64,000 nt of DNA from Vulcanimicrobiota bacterium (GCA_027306785.1 DAHUZB010000007.1:34997-98996), one strand, 5' to 3'; shown: positions 1-10,231, counted from the first letter of the stretch. The notes: generated by a model from the letters alone, not told the origin. Numbers and translations are program-made.

Positions 1-1283
<1,283 letters not shown>

Positions 1284-1287
<4 letters not shown>

Positions 1288-2366
1288 GGCTCGCCGAGCA
1301 GTTCGCCAAGCACCTCGAAATTTCGTGCCGCCGCCGCGCGGACGCCCGCAACCCGCTCGTGCAGGTGCGCCGCGAGCACGTCGTGCTGCGACATCAGTCG
1401 GTCCACGAGTGCATCGGTCTGCGCCGCCTCCGGTGCGGGACGCCCGGGCGTCCAGAGCGGGTCGAGCGGGTAGGCGAGATCCTCGCAGAGCGAGGCGACC
1501 TTGGGATCGTAGGGGATCGCCGCAAACGGCACGCCGAAGCGCGCCGCAAAGATCAGCGCGTGCAGCCGCATGCCGATCACCGCATGCGCGCCGCGGATCA
1601 CCGCGGCGGCCCGCTCGAGCGTGCACTCGGGCAGCAGCATCGGCGCGCTCGCGCAGGCGCGAATGATCGTGGTCGAAACCTCCGCATCGCCCGCGCCGCC
1701 GATCGGCAGAAAGGCCGCGCGCACGCCGTGCTGCTCGGCCAGTCGGTCGACCGCGCGTGCGATCGCCTTCACGCCGTCTTTGAGCGGACCGATCTTGCGC
1801 ACGCTGACGATCGCATAGGGTTCGGGACCGAGTCCCTCACGCGCGAGATCGGCATCGGCGACCGGAAGATCGTAGAGAAACACGGGGTCGGCGGTCTGTT
1901 CCACGGGTGTACCCGGTAAGAGTGCGTGCAAGAGCGCGCGCGAACGCGCGTCGCGAACGGTGGCGCGGTCGACGCCGCGACAGAATGATTGTACGACGAA
2001 TCGCCCGAGCATATCGAGCGGGCCGATCGATTGCGCGAAGATCATCGTCTTGCGGCGCGCGCGCACCGCTTCGCGCAGGATGCCCGCGTAGTAGAGCACG
2101 CTGCGAATGCTCGTCGCGCTCTGCAGCAGGCCGCCGCCGCCCGAGACGAGCACGTCGGCGCGCTCGATCGCATCGCGAACGCGCCGCATGTTCCAACGCG
2201 GCACGGCCTCGACGTCCAGATGCGCGGCGGTCGCCTCGGGGGTGGCCGAAAGCACCTCGATCCGCACGCGCGGGAAGCGCGCGCGGATCTGTGCGACGAT
2301 CACCTCGAGCAGCGCCTCGTCGCCGAGGTTACCGAACCCGTAGTAGCCCGAGAGCAATACACGCAC
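1284..2366 (-). CDS. csaB: Polysaccharide pyruvyl transferase CsaB
   Basis: 360 residues, full length for CsaB, which adds ketal pyruvate to cell-wall-linked polysaccharide and in Firmicutes creates the anchor for SLH-domain surface proteins. The start is GTG at 2366, giving the family's canonical opening with GFGNLGDEA at residues 10-18; the glycine loop SGGGGLL is at 75-81. C-terminal half has GxxxHAxIxAxxxGxP-like sequence (GMRLHALIFAARFGVP). It starts 38 bases inside the end of the DUF5693 gene and ends in a 4-base overlap with ileS, so all three are co-transcribed. No SLH-domain protein is seen in the window, so the acceptor polymer's role here is inferred. Confidence 0.88.
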
Positions 2367-4359
2367 GGCGATAGATCCAGATGAGCACGAGACCGATGAG
2401 CGCGCCGAGCACGAGGCCGTTGGCCACGCGCAAGAGCGAGATCAGAATCGGCGTGTGGAGATGGGAGAACGTGTCGATCACGTCGCCGATGCCGACGCCG
2501 ATACCGAGCGCGAGCAGCGAGCCGACGGCGCGCCGATGCGCTACGCTCAGCGCCGGGAGCAGCATCAGCAGCGGAAAGCCGAGCACGAACTCCTTGAAGC
2601 GCGGGCGCACGCTCAGCGCGTCGGTCAGGCCGTGACGAAGCATCAATTCGAAATGCGACGGCGCGATCTCGCTTTGGTTGCCGCTGCGCATGAGCAGCAG
2701 CGCGCCCGCCGCGATCACGACGACGCCCGCGAGCAATTGATACGCCTGCACCGGCGCCATCAGCACGTCGCGCGGACGCTCGACGCCGGAGTTGTAGCGA
2801 CCGCTGAAGAGGTAGAGCACCAGCGCGATGATCGGCGGCGTCAAAAGCACCGCCTTCACGCCGCGGAAGCGTTCGATCTCCTCCATCGTCAACGGCGAGC
2901 TCATGATGCCGATGACGACGAGCGCTCCCAGCAGCGCGACCGCCGTCGCGATCAGCGTCCAGCCGAAACTGCGCACCACTTGATCGCCGAATTTTTCGGC
3001 CGGCTCGCGCGCGAAGGCCGGGGCGATCGCGAGCAGCGCCGCGGTTTCGAAGAGCAGCGCCCCGAGCAACGCGAGCAGCGAACGCGCGAGCATCTCGTGA
3101 TGCGTGAGCGTGCCGCCGACGAAGATGAGGATCGAGAGGAGGTATGCGGCCACGGCGTACGACGGGCGATACCAGCCGAAGAAACCGAGCAGCAGCACGA
3201 AGAGCGAGGGAACGGCGAGCGCTGCGATGCCGACCAGGATGCGGTTGTTGCCGCGGTACTCCGGAATCGGCGTCGCGCGCCCGAGTTTGAAGCCGCGCGA
3301 TTTCAGCTCATCGGCGAGTTGCTTGACCAATTCGACGTTGGTCGCTTCGATCGAGAGATCGCCGTCCTGATGCCCCCACGGGCGCAGATAGACGACGCGA
3401 ATGTTGCGCTCGCGCACGCCGAGCGCGAAGCGCGCGACCACTTGTTCCAGCTTCAACTTGTCGAGTTCGGGTTTGGCGATCGCCTGCACGCGCACGGTCT
3501 GTCCGGGGATGAGGCGCGCGAGGGTATCGTTGCCCTTCTGGATCTGGCTATTATCGTACGTCTCGATCGTGCCGAAATTGAACGGACGCGCCGACGCGGC
3601 GTCGTGCTCGCGAAAGACCGCGGCGGCTTCCGGCAGGTGATCCGGGTAGCCGAAGACCTGATTGCGCAGACCGAAGAAGATGACGGTCGAGATCAGTCGA
3701 TCCTGCTTGAGCAGATCGTCGAAGACGGACTGCATTTGCGCCTGCGTGAAGCGCTCGTCGTTCTGCAGGCGTGGAATCACGAGCAGATGCAGACGCTTCG
3801 CAAGCGCGATCTCGTCGCTCGGGATGCCGAGCGCCGTGTTATTGAAGTAATCGATCTGCGTGCGAACTTCGATGATCCACGGCTTGCTCGCGCGCAGCAC
3901 GCGAATCGTCTTGGGCTCGAAGTGCAGCGCCAACTGCGTGCGGAACCGCGCGTACGTCTGCGCGTCGTAGACGATCAGGTAGACGGCGTCGCGGTCGATC
4001 TTGTTCGTTCGCGCGAGCGCGGCGAGCGTGGGATCGGCGAGCGGCGTCAGTCGTGCCTGGTTGAGCAGCGCGGCCCCCGTGGTCGCGTAGGCGTGGCCGT
4101 CGTCACCGACGTTCCCGCCGAGTTCCTCGCTGAGTGCGAGCGAGGTGAGGCCCGCACGCCGCAGCGCGATCAAAAAGGCGGCCGGGTTGTAGTTGTACGA
4201 GCGCGCCGTTTGGATGAAGTCGCTGTAGTCCATCGCGATCTCGACGCGACGCGTCTGATTCTCGGTTCGAATCCGGAACGCGGCCACGGCGAGCGAGGCG
4301 AACAGGGCAACAAGCAAGATCAACGCGGCAAAGCGCGTGCGAGCATTCAGAGCAGTCAC
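2329..4359 (-). CDS. DUF5693-family multi-pass membrane protein
   Basis: About 676 residues from the GTG at 4359. I prefer this start because the frame further upstream runs through strong hairpins, and because it places a single transmembrane segment (LILLVALFASLAVAAF) right at the N-terminus. A soluble, probably exported domain of roughly 370 residues follows, then about 7-8 hydrophobic segments to the C-terminus. The family is known as a neighbour of csaB in Gram-positive and related bacteria, but its function is not established; a role in export or assembly of the pyruvylated polymer is an inference from context. The end overlaps csaB by 38 bases. Confidence 0.75.
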   Translation of the reverse strand: MTALNARTRFAALILLVALFASLAVAAFRIRTENQTRRVEIAMDYSDFIQTARSYNYNPAAFLIALRRAGLTSLALSEELGGNVGDDGHAYATTGAALLNQARLTPLADPTLAALARTNKIDRDAVYLIVYDAQTYARFRTQLALHFEPKTIRVLRASKPWIIEVRTQIDYFNNTALGIPSDEIALAKRLHLLVIPRLQNDERFTQAQMQSVFDDLLKQDRLISTVIFFGLRNQVFGYPDHLPEAAAVFREHDAASARPFNFGTIETYDNSQIQKGNDTLARLIPGQTVRVQAIAKPELDKLKLEQVVARFALGVRERNIRVVYLRPWGHQDGDLSIEATNVELVKQLADELKSRGFKLGRATPIPEYRGNNRILVGIAALAVPSLFVLLLGFFGWYRPSYAVAAYLLSILIFVGGTLTHHEMLARSLLALLGALLFETAALLAIAPAFAREPAEKFGDQVVRSFGWTLIATAVALLGALVVIGIMSSPLTMEEIERFRGVKAVLLTPPIIALVLYLFSGRYNSGVERPRDVLMAPVQAYQLLAGVVVIAAGALLLMRSGNQSEIAPSHFELMLRHGLTDALSVRPRFKEFVLGFPLLMLLPALSVAHRRAVGSLLALGIGVGIGDVIDTFSHLHTPILISLLRVANGLVLGALIGLVLIWIYRRACIALGLLRVR

Positions 4360-4385
4360 GGATGAGGGGCTTTCGCGGAGAAAAC

Positions 4386-4486
4386 AAACGGACCCGCCGT
4401 AGGCGAGTCCGTTTGCCGTCGCGTATGCGGTTGCCCGCATACCGGGTGTGGGCGACGTCTTTGATACCTCACCGGCGAGCGCCCAC
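4386..4486 (-). promoter_or_regulatory. Structured 5' leader of the DUF5693-csaB-ileS operon
   Basis: Read on the minus strand, three nested elements precede the DUF5693 start: a 7-bp long-range pair (4480-4486 with 4448-4454, GTGGGCG/CGCCCAC); a perfect 8-bp stem closed by a GCAA tetraloop (4423-4442); and a terminator-like hairpin (4386-4414, AAACGGAC/GTCCGTTT with an inner CGCC/GGCG stem) followed by a short T-rich run. A competing 6-bp pair (4452-4457 with 4417-4422) shares bases with the first stem, so two mutually exclusive folds are possible. A possible -10 (TAAGAT) lies near 4520. It could be a riboswitch or attenuator; I could not match a known class. It could also simply terminate the crotonase transcript. 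Confidence 0.5.
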
Positions 4487-4581
4487 GATCTCAAGCTCGG
4501 CGATGTTGCTGATAATTCTATCTTAACAGGTCGGAACCTCTTCGAAAAGCACCCCGGCCGAGTTTTTACACGATCTCGACG

Positions 4582-5367
4582 TTACGGCTCCCACCGTGGG
4601 GCGCGCTTGTCGATGAAGGCGCAGATGCCTTCCTGTGCGTCGGCGGCCTGCGCGTTGGCGATCATCACGTCCTTGGTGAAGGCGTACGCATCGGGTTGAC
4701 CGAGATCGATCTGACGGTAGAACGCCGCCTTCCCCAACGCGACCGTTTGGCGCGCGGCCTCCGCGACTTTTCTCGCAAGCTCGAGCGAGGCCGCACGAAG
4801 ATCCTCCGCCGGGACGACCCGGTTGACCAGTCCCCACGCAAGCGCGGTCGGCGCGTCGATCATCTCACCGGTCAACAGCATCTCCATCGCACGCTTGCGC
4901 CCGATCGAACGCGTGAGCGCAACCATCGGCGTGCTGCAGAATAATCCGATGCGCACACCCGGCGTCGCGAAGCGCGCGCGTTCCGATGCGACGGCGAGAT
5001 CGCAGGTAGCGACCAGTTGGCATCCGGCTGCGGTCGCGACGGTTGCCACCTCCGCGATCACCGGCTGCGGGATCGCCTGGATGCGCTCCATCAACAGCAC
5101 GCACTGATCGAAGATCTCGCGGTAGACGTCCGGCTCGCGCCCCTGCAACTCGCGCAGATCGTGCCCCGCCGAGAAGGCAGCCCCTTCTCCGGCCAACACG
5201 ATCGCGCGCACGTCACGTTCGGCACCGAGCGCGGCAAAGGCGCGCTCGAGCGCGCGCATCATCGCGAGCGAAAGTGCATTTCGCCGTTTGGCATTCCGCA
5301 TCGTGATCACGGCGACGTTCCCGTCGCGCTCGATGCTCAGATACTCGCGAATCGCTGTCTCGGTCAT
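4582..5367 (-). CDS. Enoyl-CoA hydratase/isomerase-family protein (crotonase fold, ECHDC3-like)
   Basis: 261 residues, normal crotonase length, cytoplasmic. The first oxyanion-hole segment is clear (FSAGHDL, residues 65-71) and the second is at about 111-125 (ATAAGCQLVATCDLA). The two glutamates used by true enoyl-CoA hydratases are not at their usual places: the position after the conserved GC is Q117 and the second site region reads TPGVRIGL. This pattern fits the ECHDC3-like subgroup better than a beta-oxidation hydratase, so the acyl-CoA reaction is open. The start ATG is about 150 bases downstream of the tRNA-Val gene on the same strand with only a weak Shine-Dalgarno (AAAGAG). No other fatty-acid gene is next to it. 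Confidence 0.82.
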   Translation of the reverse strand: MTETAIREYLSIERDGNVAVITMRNAKRRNALSLAMMRALERAFAALGAERDVRAIVLAGEGAAFSAGHDLRELQGREPDVYREIFDQCVLLMERIQAIPQPVIAEVATVATAAGCQLVATCDLAVASERARFATPGVRIGLFCSTPMVALTRSIGRKRAMEMLLTGEMIDAPTALAWGLVNRVVPAEDLRAASLELARKVAEAARQTVALGKAAFYRQIDLGQPDAYAFTKDVMIANAQAADAQEGICAFIDKRAPRWEP

Positions 5368-5382
5368 ACTCTTTTAAAAACT

Positions 5383-5401
5383 TGGGCGATGACGGGCTCG
5401 A
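5383..5401 (-). repeat. 19-bp copy of the tRNA-Val 3' end
   Basis: The 19 bases are identical to 5517-5535, the last 19 bases of the tRNA-Val gene including the discriminator base. The copies are in direct orientation 134 bases apart. This is what an attachment-site duplication or the remnant of a second tRNA would leave. No integrase is present in the interval. Confidence 0.7.
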
Positions 5402-5403
5402 TT

Positions 5404-5494
5404 CCCCAACGTGCATTCGCACGTTGGGGACCCCTTGGGTTAACATGGCACTCCGGTGCATTCGCACCTGCGCGCCCCCCCGCTTGCGCGGGGC
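5404..5494. repeat. Cluster of hairpins downstream of tRNA-Val
   Basis: Three stem-loops lie between the tRNA and its 3'-end copy. 5404-5429 is a perfect 11-bp stem (CCCCAACGTGC) with a 4-base loop. 5455-5468 is a 5-bp stem with the same loop sequence (ATTC on the plus strand). 5474-5494 has a GCCCC/GGGGC stem. They may process or terminate the tRNA transcript; the repeated loop suggests a shared origin. Confidence 0.55.
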
Positions 5495-5516
5495 CCCCTC
5501 GTTGCTTGCAAAGATA

Positions 5517-5589
5517 TGGGCGATGACGGGCTCGAACCGCCGACATCCTCCTTGTAAGGGAGGCGCTCTCCCAGCTGAGCTAATCGCCC
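5517..5589 (-). tRNA. tRNA-Val (anticodon TAC)
   Basis: A 73-base cloverleaf on the minus strand: acceptor stem GGGCGAT/ATCGCCC, D-arm GCTC-GAGC, anticodon stem CCTCC/GGAGG around loop CTTACAA (anticodon TAC), 5-base variable loop, T-arm with loop TTCGAGC, discriminator A. CCA is not encoded. Decodes GTA and, with modification, other GTN codons. Confidence 0.95.
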
Positions 5590-5652
5590 GTGCCGTTTCC
5601 TGCGCTCATGCTTTGTCCGCGGGCCGGCACTTCGCCTCCAGCCGGCTCACCT

Positions 5653-8253
5653 TCAAAATTTAAAGTAGACGAAGGGCGTGACGTCGGGCTGCACCGCGAA
5701 GAACTGAAAGACGAAGAGCAGCGAGCCGAGCACGGCGACCTGAAGGCCGGGCGCAAGCCCGCTCCAGCGCGGTTCGAGCCGCCGCTGCTTCACGACGAAG
5801 AGGCCGATCGCGATGACGGCGAGGGCGATGGTAAGGACCGACGGCCAATCGGAAAAGAGCGGCGCCCCCGCTTTCGCGGAGAAGAGCGCGCCGTAGATCC
5901 CGACGACTTCGCCGAAGCTCCGCGCTCGGAAGAGCGCCCAGCCGAGCATCGCGAGCACGAAGGTGATCGCAACGCGCAGGGCGTTGACCGCGCTCGAGCG
6001 CGTCTGCACGCGCCCGAGCCCCGTGACCCGTTCGATGCACAAAAGGACGCCGTGGTAGCCTCCCCACGCGACGAACGTCCAACTCGCGCCGTGCCACAAA
6101 CCGCCGAGCAGCATGGTCAGCATCAAATTGCGCAGCGTCGCGCGCGTGCCGTCGCGATTCCCGCCGAGCGGAATGTAGAGATAGTCGCGCAGCCATTGCG
6201 AGAGCGTGATGTGCCAACGATGCCAGAACTCGGTGATGCTCGCCGAGAGATACGGCCGATCGAAGTTCTTCGGAAAGACGAACCCGAGCAGCCGCGCGCA
6301 CCCGATCGCAATATCGCTGTAGCCGGAGAAATCGAAATAGATCTGCATCGTGAACGCAAAGAGCCCCGCCCACGCATCGAGCGCTCCCGGATAGAGCGCC
6401 GGGTGGGCAAAATAGCGATCCGAGATCGGAGCGAACTGATCGGCGACCGCGATCTTCTTCACGAGTCCGACGATCGCGCGCATCGCGCCGTAGCTCAGAT
6501 CCTCCGCGTTCGGAGCACGCCACGCCACGTACTCCGCGAAGAACGTTTCGGCGCGCACGATCGGCCCCGCGAGCAGCTGCGGAAAGAACGCGAGGTAGAG
6601 TGCGTAATCGAAGAGACGCGTCATCGCGCGCATCTTGCCGCGATACACGTCGACCAGATACGAGATACTTTGAAAGGTGTGAAAGCTGATACCGATCGGG
6701 ACGATCAGATGCACGAGCCACGGATCGCCGTGCCTGCCCAAGAGCGCCGCGATCGTGCCCGTCGCGAAATTCATGTATTTGAAGGTGCCGAGAAACGCGA
6801 GGTTTGCGGCGACGCCGAGCGTGAGGAACGTGCGGCGTCCGCGCCGCGCGCGTTCGATCGCGAGCGCGAACGCATAATCGCTCACCGTCAGTGCGAGCAG
6901 GAAGATCACGTACCAGCGATTCCAGCTCGCGTAGAAGACGTAGCTCGCGACGAGCAGCACGACCCACTTCATCCGTCGCGGCACCGCGTAGAACAGCGCC
7001 GCGACGATCAGGAAAAAGAGCCAAAACACCGGCGACTGGAAGCGCATCTGCAGATCGATCGTGCCGAAGACGCTCGGGCTCGACGGTTGCACGACCGCGG
7101 GCGCTGCCGAATGCTGCGCCCGCGGCGCGACGCTCGCGATCGCTCGCGCCGCGGCGGGCAGCGGCGTGCCGCCGTTCGCGATCGCTCGCGCGACCGCCGC
7201 GCCGAGCAATTCGCTGAAACGCACGCTCCCCGCCGCGTTGAGGTGATCGTGATCGGCGAAGAACGCGGGGCGTTCGAGCGCGAGGAAGCGCCGCTGCGGT
7301 AAGAGCCACGCGCCGTCGTCGCGTGCGAAGGCGAGCAGTGTGCCGCTCGGCGGCGCGGGCGGATAGATGTGCAGCGGGCGCGTCGGGATGCGAACGAAGA
7401 TTACCGGCACACCGGCGGCACGATACCGTTGGACGATCGGACCGAGCCACTCTCGCCGATACGCCGCGTACGACGGGCTCGACCGCGGACGGCGCAGGAT
7501 CTGCGTCCGCAACGCGGCGCGCTCCGCGGCGGAGACGAATGCGGGTATCACGAGCGTGCCCGTGCGCGGATCGAAGCGCAAGCCGGTCAGCACCTCGGTC
7601 CGTCGGTGGCGGACGAGCGGATCGTAGGCACCCACCGCGCGCGCCGCACGGATCGCGTTCAACCGAGCGAGCGGATTGACGAGTAGATCCCGTACGTCGG
7701 CCGCGACGAGCGGGTAGCGAAAAATGACCGAAAACGCGGTCTCGGCGGCCTGCGTGAGGTTGTTGAAGCTCGATGCCACGCGCAGCGCCGCGGACGGGCC
7801 GATGCGAAACGCGAGGTAATGGAGATCGGTATCCCGGTCGTTGCCGTCGAGCGCGCCGATCGCGCTGTCGTCGTCGGCATAGGTATCGACCGGAATCACG
7901 AGCGCGCGAAAGCGCGTCGCATGCGGATCGACCGCGCGAAGGTAGTAGTACCAGCAGCGCGGGGTCGTCCCGGGAACGCCCGCGTTCAGAAAACGCAGAC
8001 CGTGTGAGGCTCGCGCGGCGACCGCCGGATCGAGTCCCGAATAGATTCGCGAATCGCCGACCACCAAAACGTCGCGCGACGCCTCGGCCGGAAAGCGGCG
8101 AACGGCCGCGAGCGAGCTTTCCAAGCTGCCCGCGCTCGAGAACGGATCGAGGAGACGTCGATAGAGGCCCGTCTGAAAGACGAGCAGATCGAGCGCGGCG
8201 CAAAGCAGCAGCGCGAGCGCTCCGACGGCGACGACGCGACGGGCCTCCTTCAC
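5653..8253 (-). CDS. Fusion of SGNH-like esterase domain and MBOAT O-acyltransferase
   Basis: 866 residues from GTG 8253. Residues 10-28 are a signal anchor; a DLVVGDSR-like block (GDSR, 66-69) begins an SGNH-hydrolase-like extracytoplasmic domain to about residue 350. From about 385 onward the protein is a multi-pass MBOAT of the AlgI/DltB/PatA type, with the conserved EFWHRWHITLSQWLRDYLY block and the catalytic-type histidine H721 in GGLWHGASW. Family knowledge: MBOATs move acyl groups across the membrane and a partner SGNH protein (AlgJ/AlgX, DltD) completes transfer to a polysaccharide; here both are in one chain. The acceptor polymer is unknown. It is divergent from the anti-sigma-type gene; about 77 bases separate the starts. 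Confidence 0.85.
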   Translation of the reverse strand: MKEARRVVAVGALALLLCAALDLLVFQTGLYRRLLDPFSSAGSLESSLAAVRRFPAEASRDVLVVGDSRIYSGLDPAVAARASHGLRFLNAGVPGTTPRCWYYYLRAVDPHATRFRALVIPVDTYADDDSAIGALDGNDRDTDLHYLAFRIGPSAALRVASSFNNLTQAAETAFSVIFRYPLVAADVRDLLVNPLARLNAIRAARAVGAYDPLVRHRRTEVLTGLRFDPRTGTLVIPAFVSAAERAALRTQILRRPRSSPSYAAYRREWLGPIVQRYRAAGVPVIFVRIPTRPLHIYPPAPPSGTLLAFARDDGAWLLPQRRFLALERPAFFADHDHLNAAGSVRFSELLGAAVARAIANGGTPLPAAARAIASVAPRAQHSAAPAVVQPSSPSVFGTIDLQMRFQSPVFWLFFLIVAALFYAVPRRMKWVVLLVASYVFYASWNRWYVIFLLALTVSDYAFALAIERARRGRRTFLTLGVAANLAFLGTFKYMNFATGTIAALLGRHGDPWLVHLIVPIGISFHTFQSISYLVDVYRGKMRAMTRLFDYALYLAFFPQLLAGPIVRAETFFAEYVAWRAPNAEDLSYGAMRAIVGLVKKIAVADQFAPISDRYFAHPALYPGALDAWAGLFAFTMQIYFDFSGYSDIAIGCARLLGFVFPKNFDRPYLSASITEFWHRWHITLSQWLRDYLYIPLGGNRDGTRATLRNLMLTMLLGGLWHGASWTFVAWGGYHGVLLCIERVTGLGRVQTRSSAVNALRVAITFVLAMLGWALFRARSFGEVVGIYGALFSAKAGAPLFSDWPSVLTIALAVIAIGLFVVKQRRLEPRWSGLAPGLQVAVLGSLLFVFQFFAVQPDVTPFVYFKF

Positions 8254-8330
8254 GTCATGGCCTATGCGCTGCGCGAGTGTGGGGTATCCTTCTCGCGCTC
8301 GTTAGGCGGCGCATCTCCGCGGGTAAGGTA

Positions 8331-8747
8331 GTGGCAACCGTGATACCGAGTTATCGGGCCGCGTTCAGCGGCGATCCGCGTAACGTCCCGCTCGCGCGCA
8401 ATGCGATCGCGAGTTTTGCGCGCATCTGCGGTTTTTCGGCGGAGGAAGTCGACGATATTCGGCTCGCCGCGGGCGAAGCGCTCAACAACGCGGTCGAGCA
8501 CGGCGGAACGCTGCGTTCGAGCGGCTTCTCCGTGCGCTGTGCGTTCGAAGAGGGCGAACTGCAGATCGAGATCCGCGACAACGGGGCGGGATTCCCGTTC
8601 GAGCAGGTGGGCGCGAGCCCGCCCGGCGAGGAAGCGGCGCGCGGCTACGGCATCTTCCTCATGCGCCGCCTGATGGACGACGTGCGCTACGACCAGCGCG
8701 GCACGCGCGTGCGGCTGCGACGCCGCCAAGTCGCGGGCGACGCTTAG
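8331..8747 (+). CDS. Anti-sigma-factor-type serine kinase/ATPase (HATPase_c_2, RsbW/SpoIIAB-like)
   Basis: 138 residues from GTG 8331 (an in-frame GTG at 8340 has better spacing from the AAGG at 8325 and is an alternative). The N box is AGEALNNAVEHGG (47-59), the G1 box DNGAGFP (83-89) and the G2 region RGYGIFLM (104-111), as in GHKL-fold regulators that bind sigma factors or phosphorylate anti-sigma antagonists. No sigma factor or STAS antagonist is beside it, so the partner lies elsewhere. Its last 4 bases overlap the end of the opposite-strand S41 protease gene. Confidence 0.82.
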   Translation: MATVIPSYRAAFSGDPRNVPLARNAIASFARICGFSAEEVDDIRLAAGEALNNAVEHGGTLRSSGFSVRCAFEEGELQIEIRDNGAGFPFEQVGASPPGEEAARGYGIFLMRRLMDDVRYDQRGTRVRLRRRQVAGDA

Positions 8748-10084
8748 GGTTTGCTCACCGCGAGCTTCTTCTGCAGATACGCAAGCGCCGCGCGCAGCTG
8801 CGCGTCCTTCGACGCATCACCGTAACGCGCGCCGCGATTCTCGGTTACGCGCACGTCGGGCTCGATGCCCTTCAGGTTGATGTCGCGATTGGCGGGCGTC
8901 AGGTAATGCGCGGTCGTGATCTTGATCGCCGAGCCGTCGGGCAGCGGGGTGAGCGTCTGCATCACACCCTTCCCGAACGTCTTGGTGCCGATCAGCGATG
9001 CGACGCCGTCGTCCTGCAGCGCGCCCGCGGTAATCTCCGATGCCGACGCCGTGTTGCCGTTGACGAGAATCGTCATCGGCAGCGCGACGACGGAATCGTC
9101 GGGTGCATCGTACGTGGAGGGCGCCTGGCCGCGCTCTTTGACGGTGACGACCGCTTTCTGCGAAACGAATCGCGAGACGATGCGTAGCGCCGACTCGACG
9201 TAGCCGCCGCCGTCATCGCGCAGATCGAGTACGAGCGCTTTGGCTCCCTGGGACTGCAGCCGATCGAGCGCGAGGTTGAATTCCTCGGGCGTGTCCTTGC
9301 CGAACGCGAGGACATAGATGTACCCGATGGTGTTCGGGAGCATTTTATAGATCACGGTCGGCGGCTGGATCTCGGCACGCGTGATCGCGACGTCATCGGT
9401 CGCCGTCGAATCGGCGCGGCGCACCTCGACGTGCACGGCCGTGCCCGGCTTTCCGCGCAGCAGCTTGCGAACGCCCGCGGGCGACATCCCCTTGGTCGAC
9501 GTGCCGTCCACCGCGGCGATCACGTCGCCCGCGTGCAATCCGGCACGCTCCGCCGGCGTCTGCGGCACGACGTACAGGATCGACACGCCGCCCTTGCCGT
9601 CGGCATCGATCAGCACGCCGATCCCCGAGACACGCGCGGGATCGAGGGCGTCGTTGAACTGTTTGAACTCCTCCGGCGTCATGAACGTCGTCCACCGGTC
9701 GTCGAGCGCGCGCGCCATCGCGCCGATCGCCGCATAGGCGACCGTCGTGCTCGGCAGATGCGCCGATTCGGCCGCATCGGCGATCGCTTGATCGAGCGTG
9801 GTGAGCGTTCCGTCGCTATCCGGGCCCGCGTGAATGGGCTCGACAGCGAGTCTCACGCCGTGCTTCTTGGCCGCGTCCGCAATCGCGTTCCGCGCCGCAT
9901 CGACGAGCGTTTGTCCGTCGACCGTGTGATAGAACGTCTGCGTGAGGAGGCGGTAGCTTTCGTTGACGTCGGCGGCGAGCGCGGGCGGAAGGCTCGCGGC
10001 GGCACGCGCGGGCGCGATGAGCGACAGCGAAAGCAGCGCCGCGGAGAACGCGGCGGCGAGGCGGGTGAGATGGGTCGATTGCAT
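8744..10084 (-). CDS. Exported C-terminal processing protease (S41, CtpA/CtpB-like)
   Basis: 446 residues. A signal peptide (cleavage near ARAA, residues 27-30) is followed by an N-terminal helical region, a PDZ domain at roughly 150-235 (GIGVLIDADGKGGVSI, AGLHAGDVIAAVDG) and the S41 catalytic core. The nucleophilic serine is in NGNTASASEI at about 346-348 and the general-base lysine in GTKTFGKG at about 371, as in CtpB. Such proteases trim periplasmic or envelope proteins in a PDZ-gated way. It is transcribed alone, divergent from the copper operon and tail-to-tail with the anti-sigma-type gene (4-base overlap). Confidence 0.92.
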   Translation of the reverse strand: MQSTHLTRLAAAFSAALLSLSLIAPARAAASLPPALAADVNESYRLLTQTFYHTVDGQTLVDAARNAIADAAKKHGVRLAVEPIHAGPDSDGTLTTLDQAIADAAESAHLPSTTVAYAAIGAMARALDDRWTTFMTPEEFKQFNDALDPARVSGIGVLIDADGKGGVSILYVVPQTPAERAGLHAGDVIAAVDGTSTKGMSPAGVRKLLRGKPGTAVHVEVRRADSTATDDVAITRAEIQPPTVIYKMLPNTIGYIYVLAFGKDTPEEFNLALDRLQSQGAKALVLDLRDDGGGYVESALRIVSRFVSQKAVVTVKERGQAPSTYDAPDDSVVALPMTILVNGNTASASEITAGALQDDGVASLIGTKTFGKGVMQTLTPLPDGSAIKITTAHYLTPANRDINLKGIEPDVRVTENRGARYGDASKDAQLRAALAYLQKKLAVSKP

Positions 10085-10134
10085 GCTGCCTTAGTCTTTC
10101 GGAAATCGCTCGGACTTCCCTGAGAGCGAAGCGC

Positions 10135-10164
10135 TTGCTTTGCCGGAGTCACACCGATTATTAA
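10135..10164 (+). promoter_or_regulatory. Probable promoter of the copper operon
   Basis: TTGCTT (10135-10140) and TATTAA (10159-10164) are separated by 18 bases, upstream of copZ. The copZ start is well marked by GGAGGA at 10222-10227. No clear CsoR or CueR operator dyad was recognised in between. Confidence 0.4.
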
Positions 10165-10231
10165 CTCTGCCATGCAAAGCGAAGGGTTCTGCAACTCGCC
10201 CGGGTTATGAAGTACGGACCTGGAGGAATCG

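Noticed and set aside
2455..4365. A 636-codon frame opposite DUF5693
   Set aside because: Shadow frame with extreme Arg content; the minus-strand frame has a membrane-protein pattern.
5660..8203. An 847-codon minus-strand frame overlapping the MBOAT gene in another frame
   Set aside because: Arg-rich, without hydrophobic periodicity; the 866-residue frame has all MBOAT motifs.
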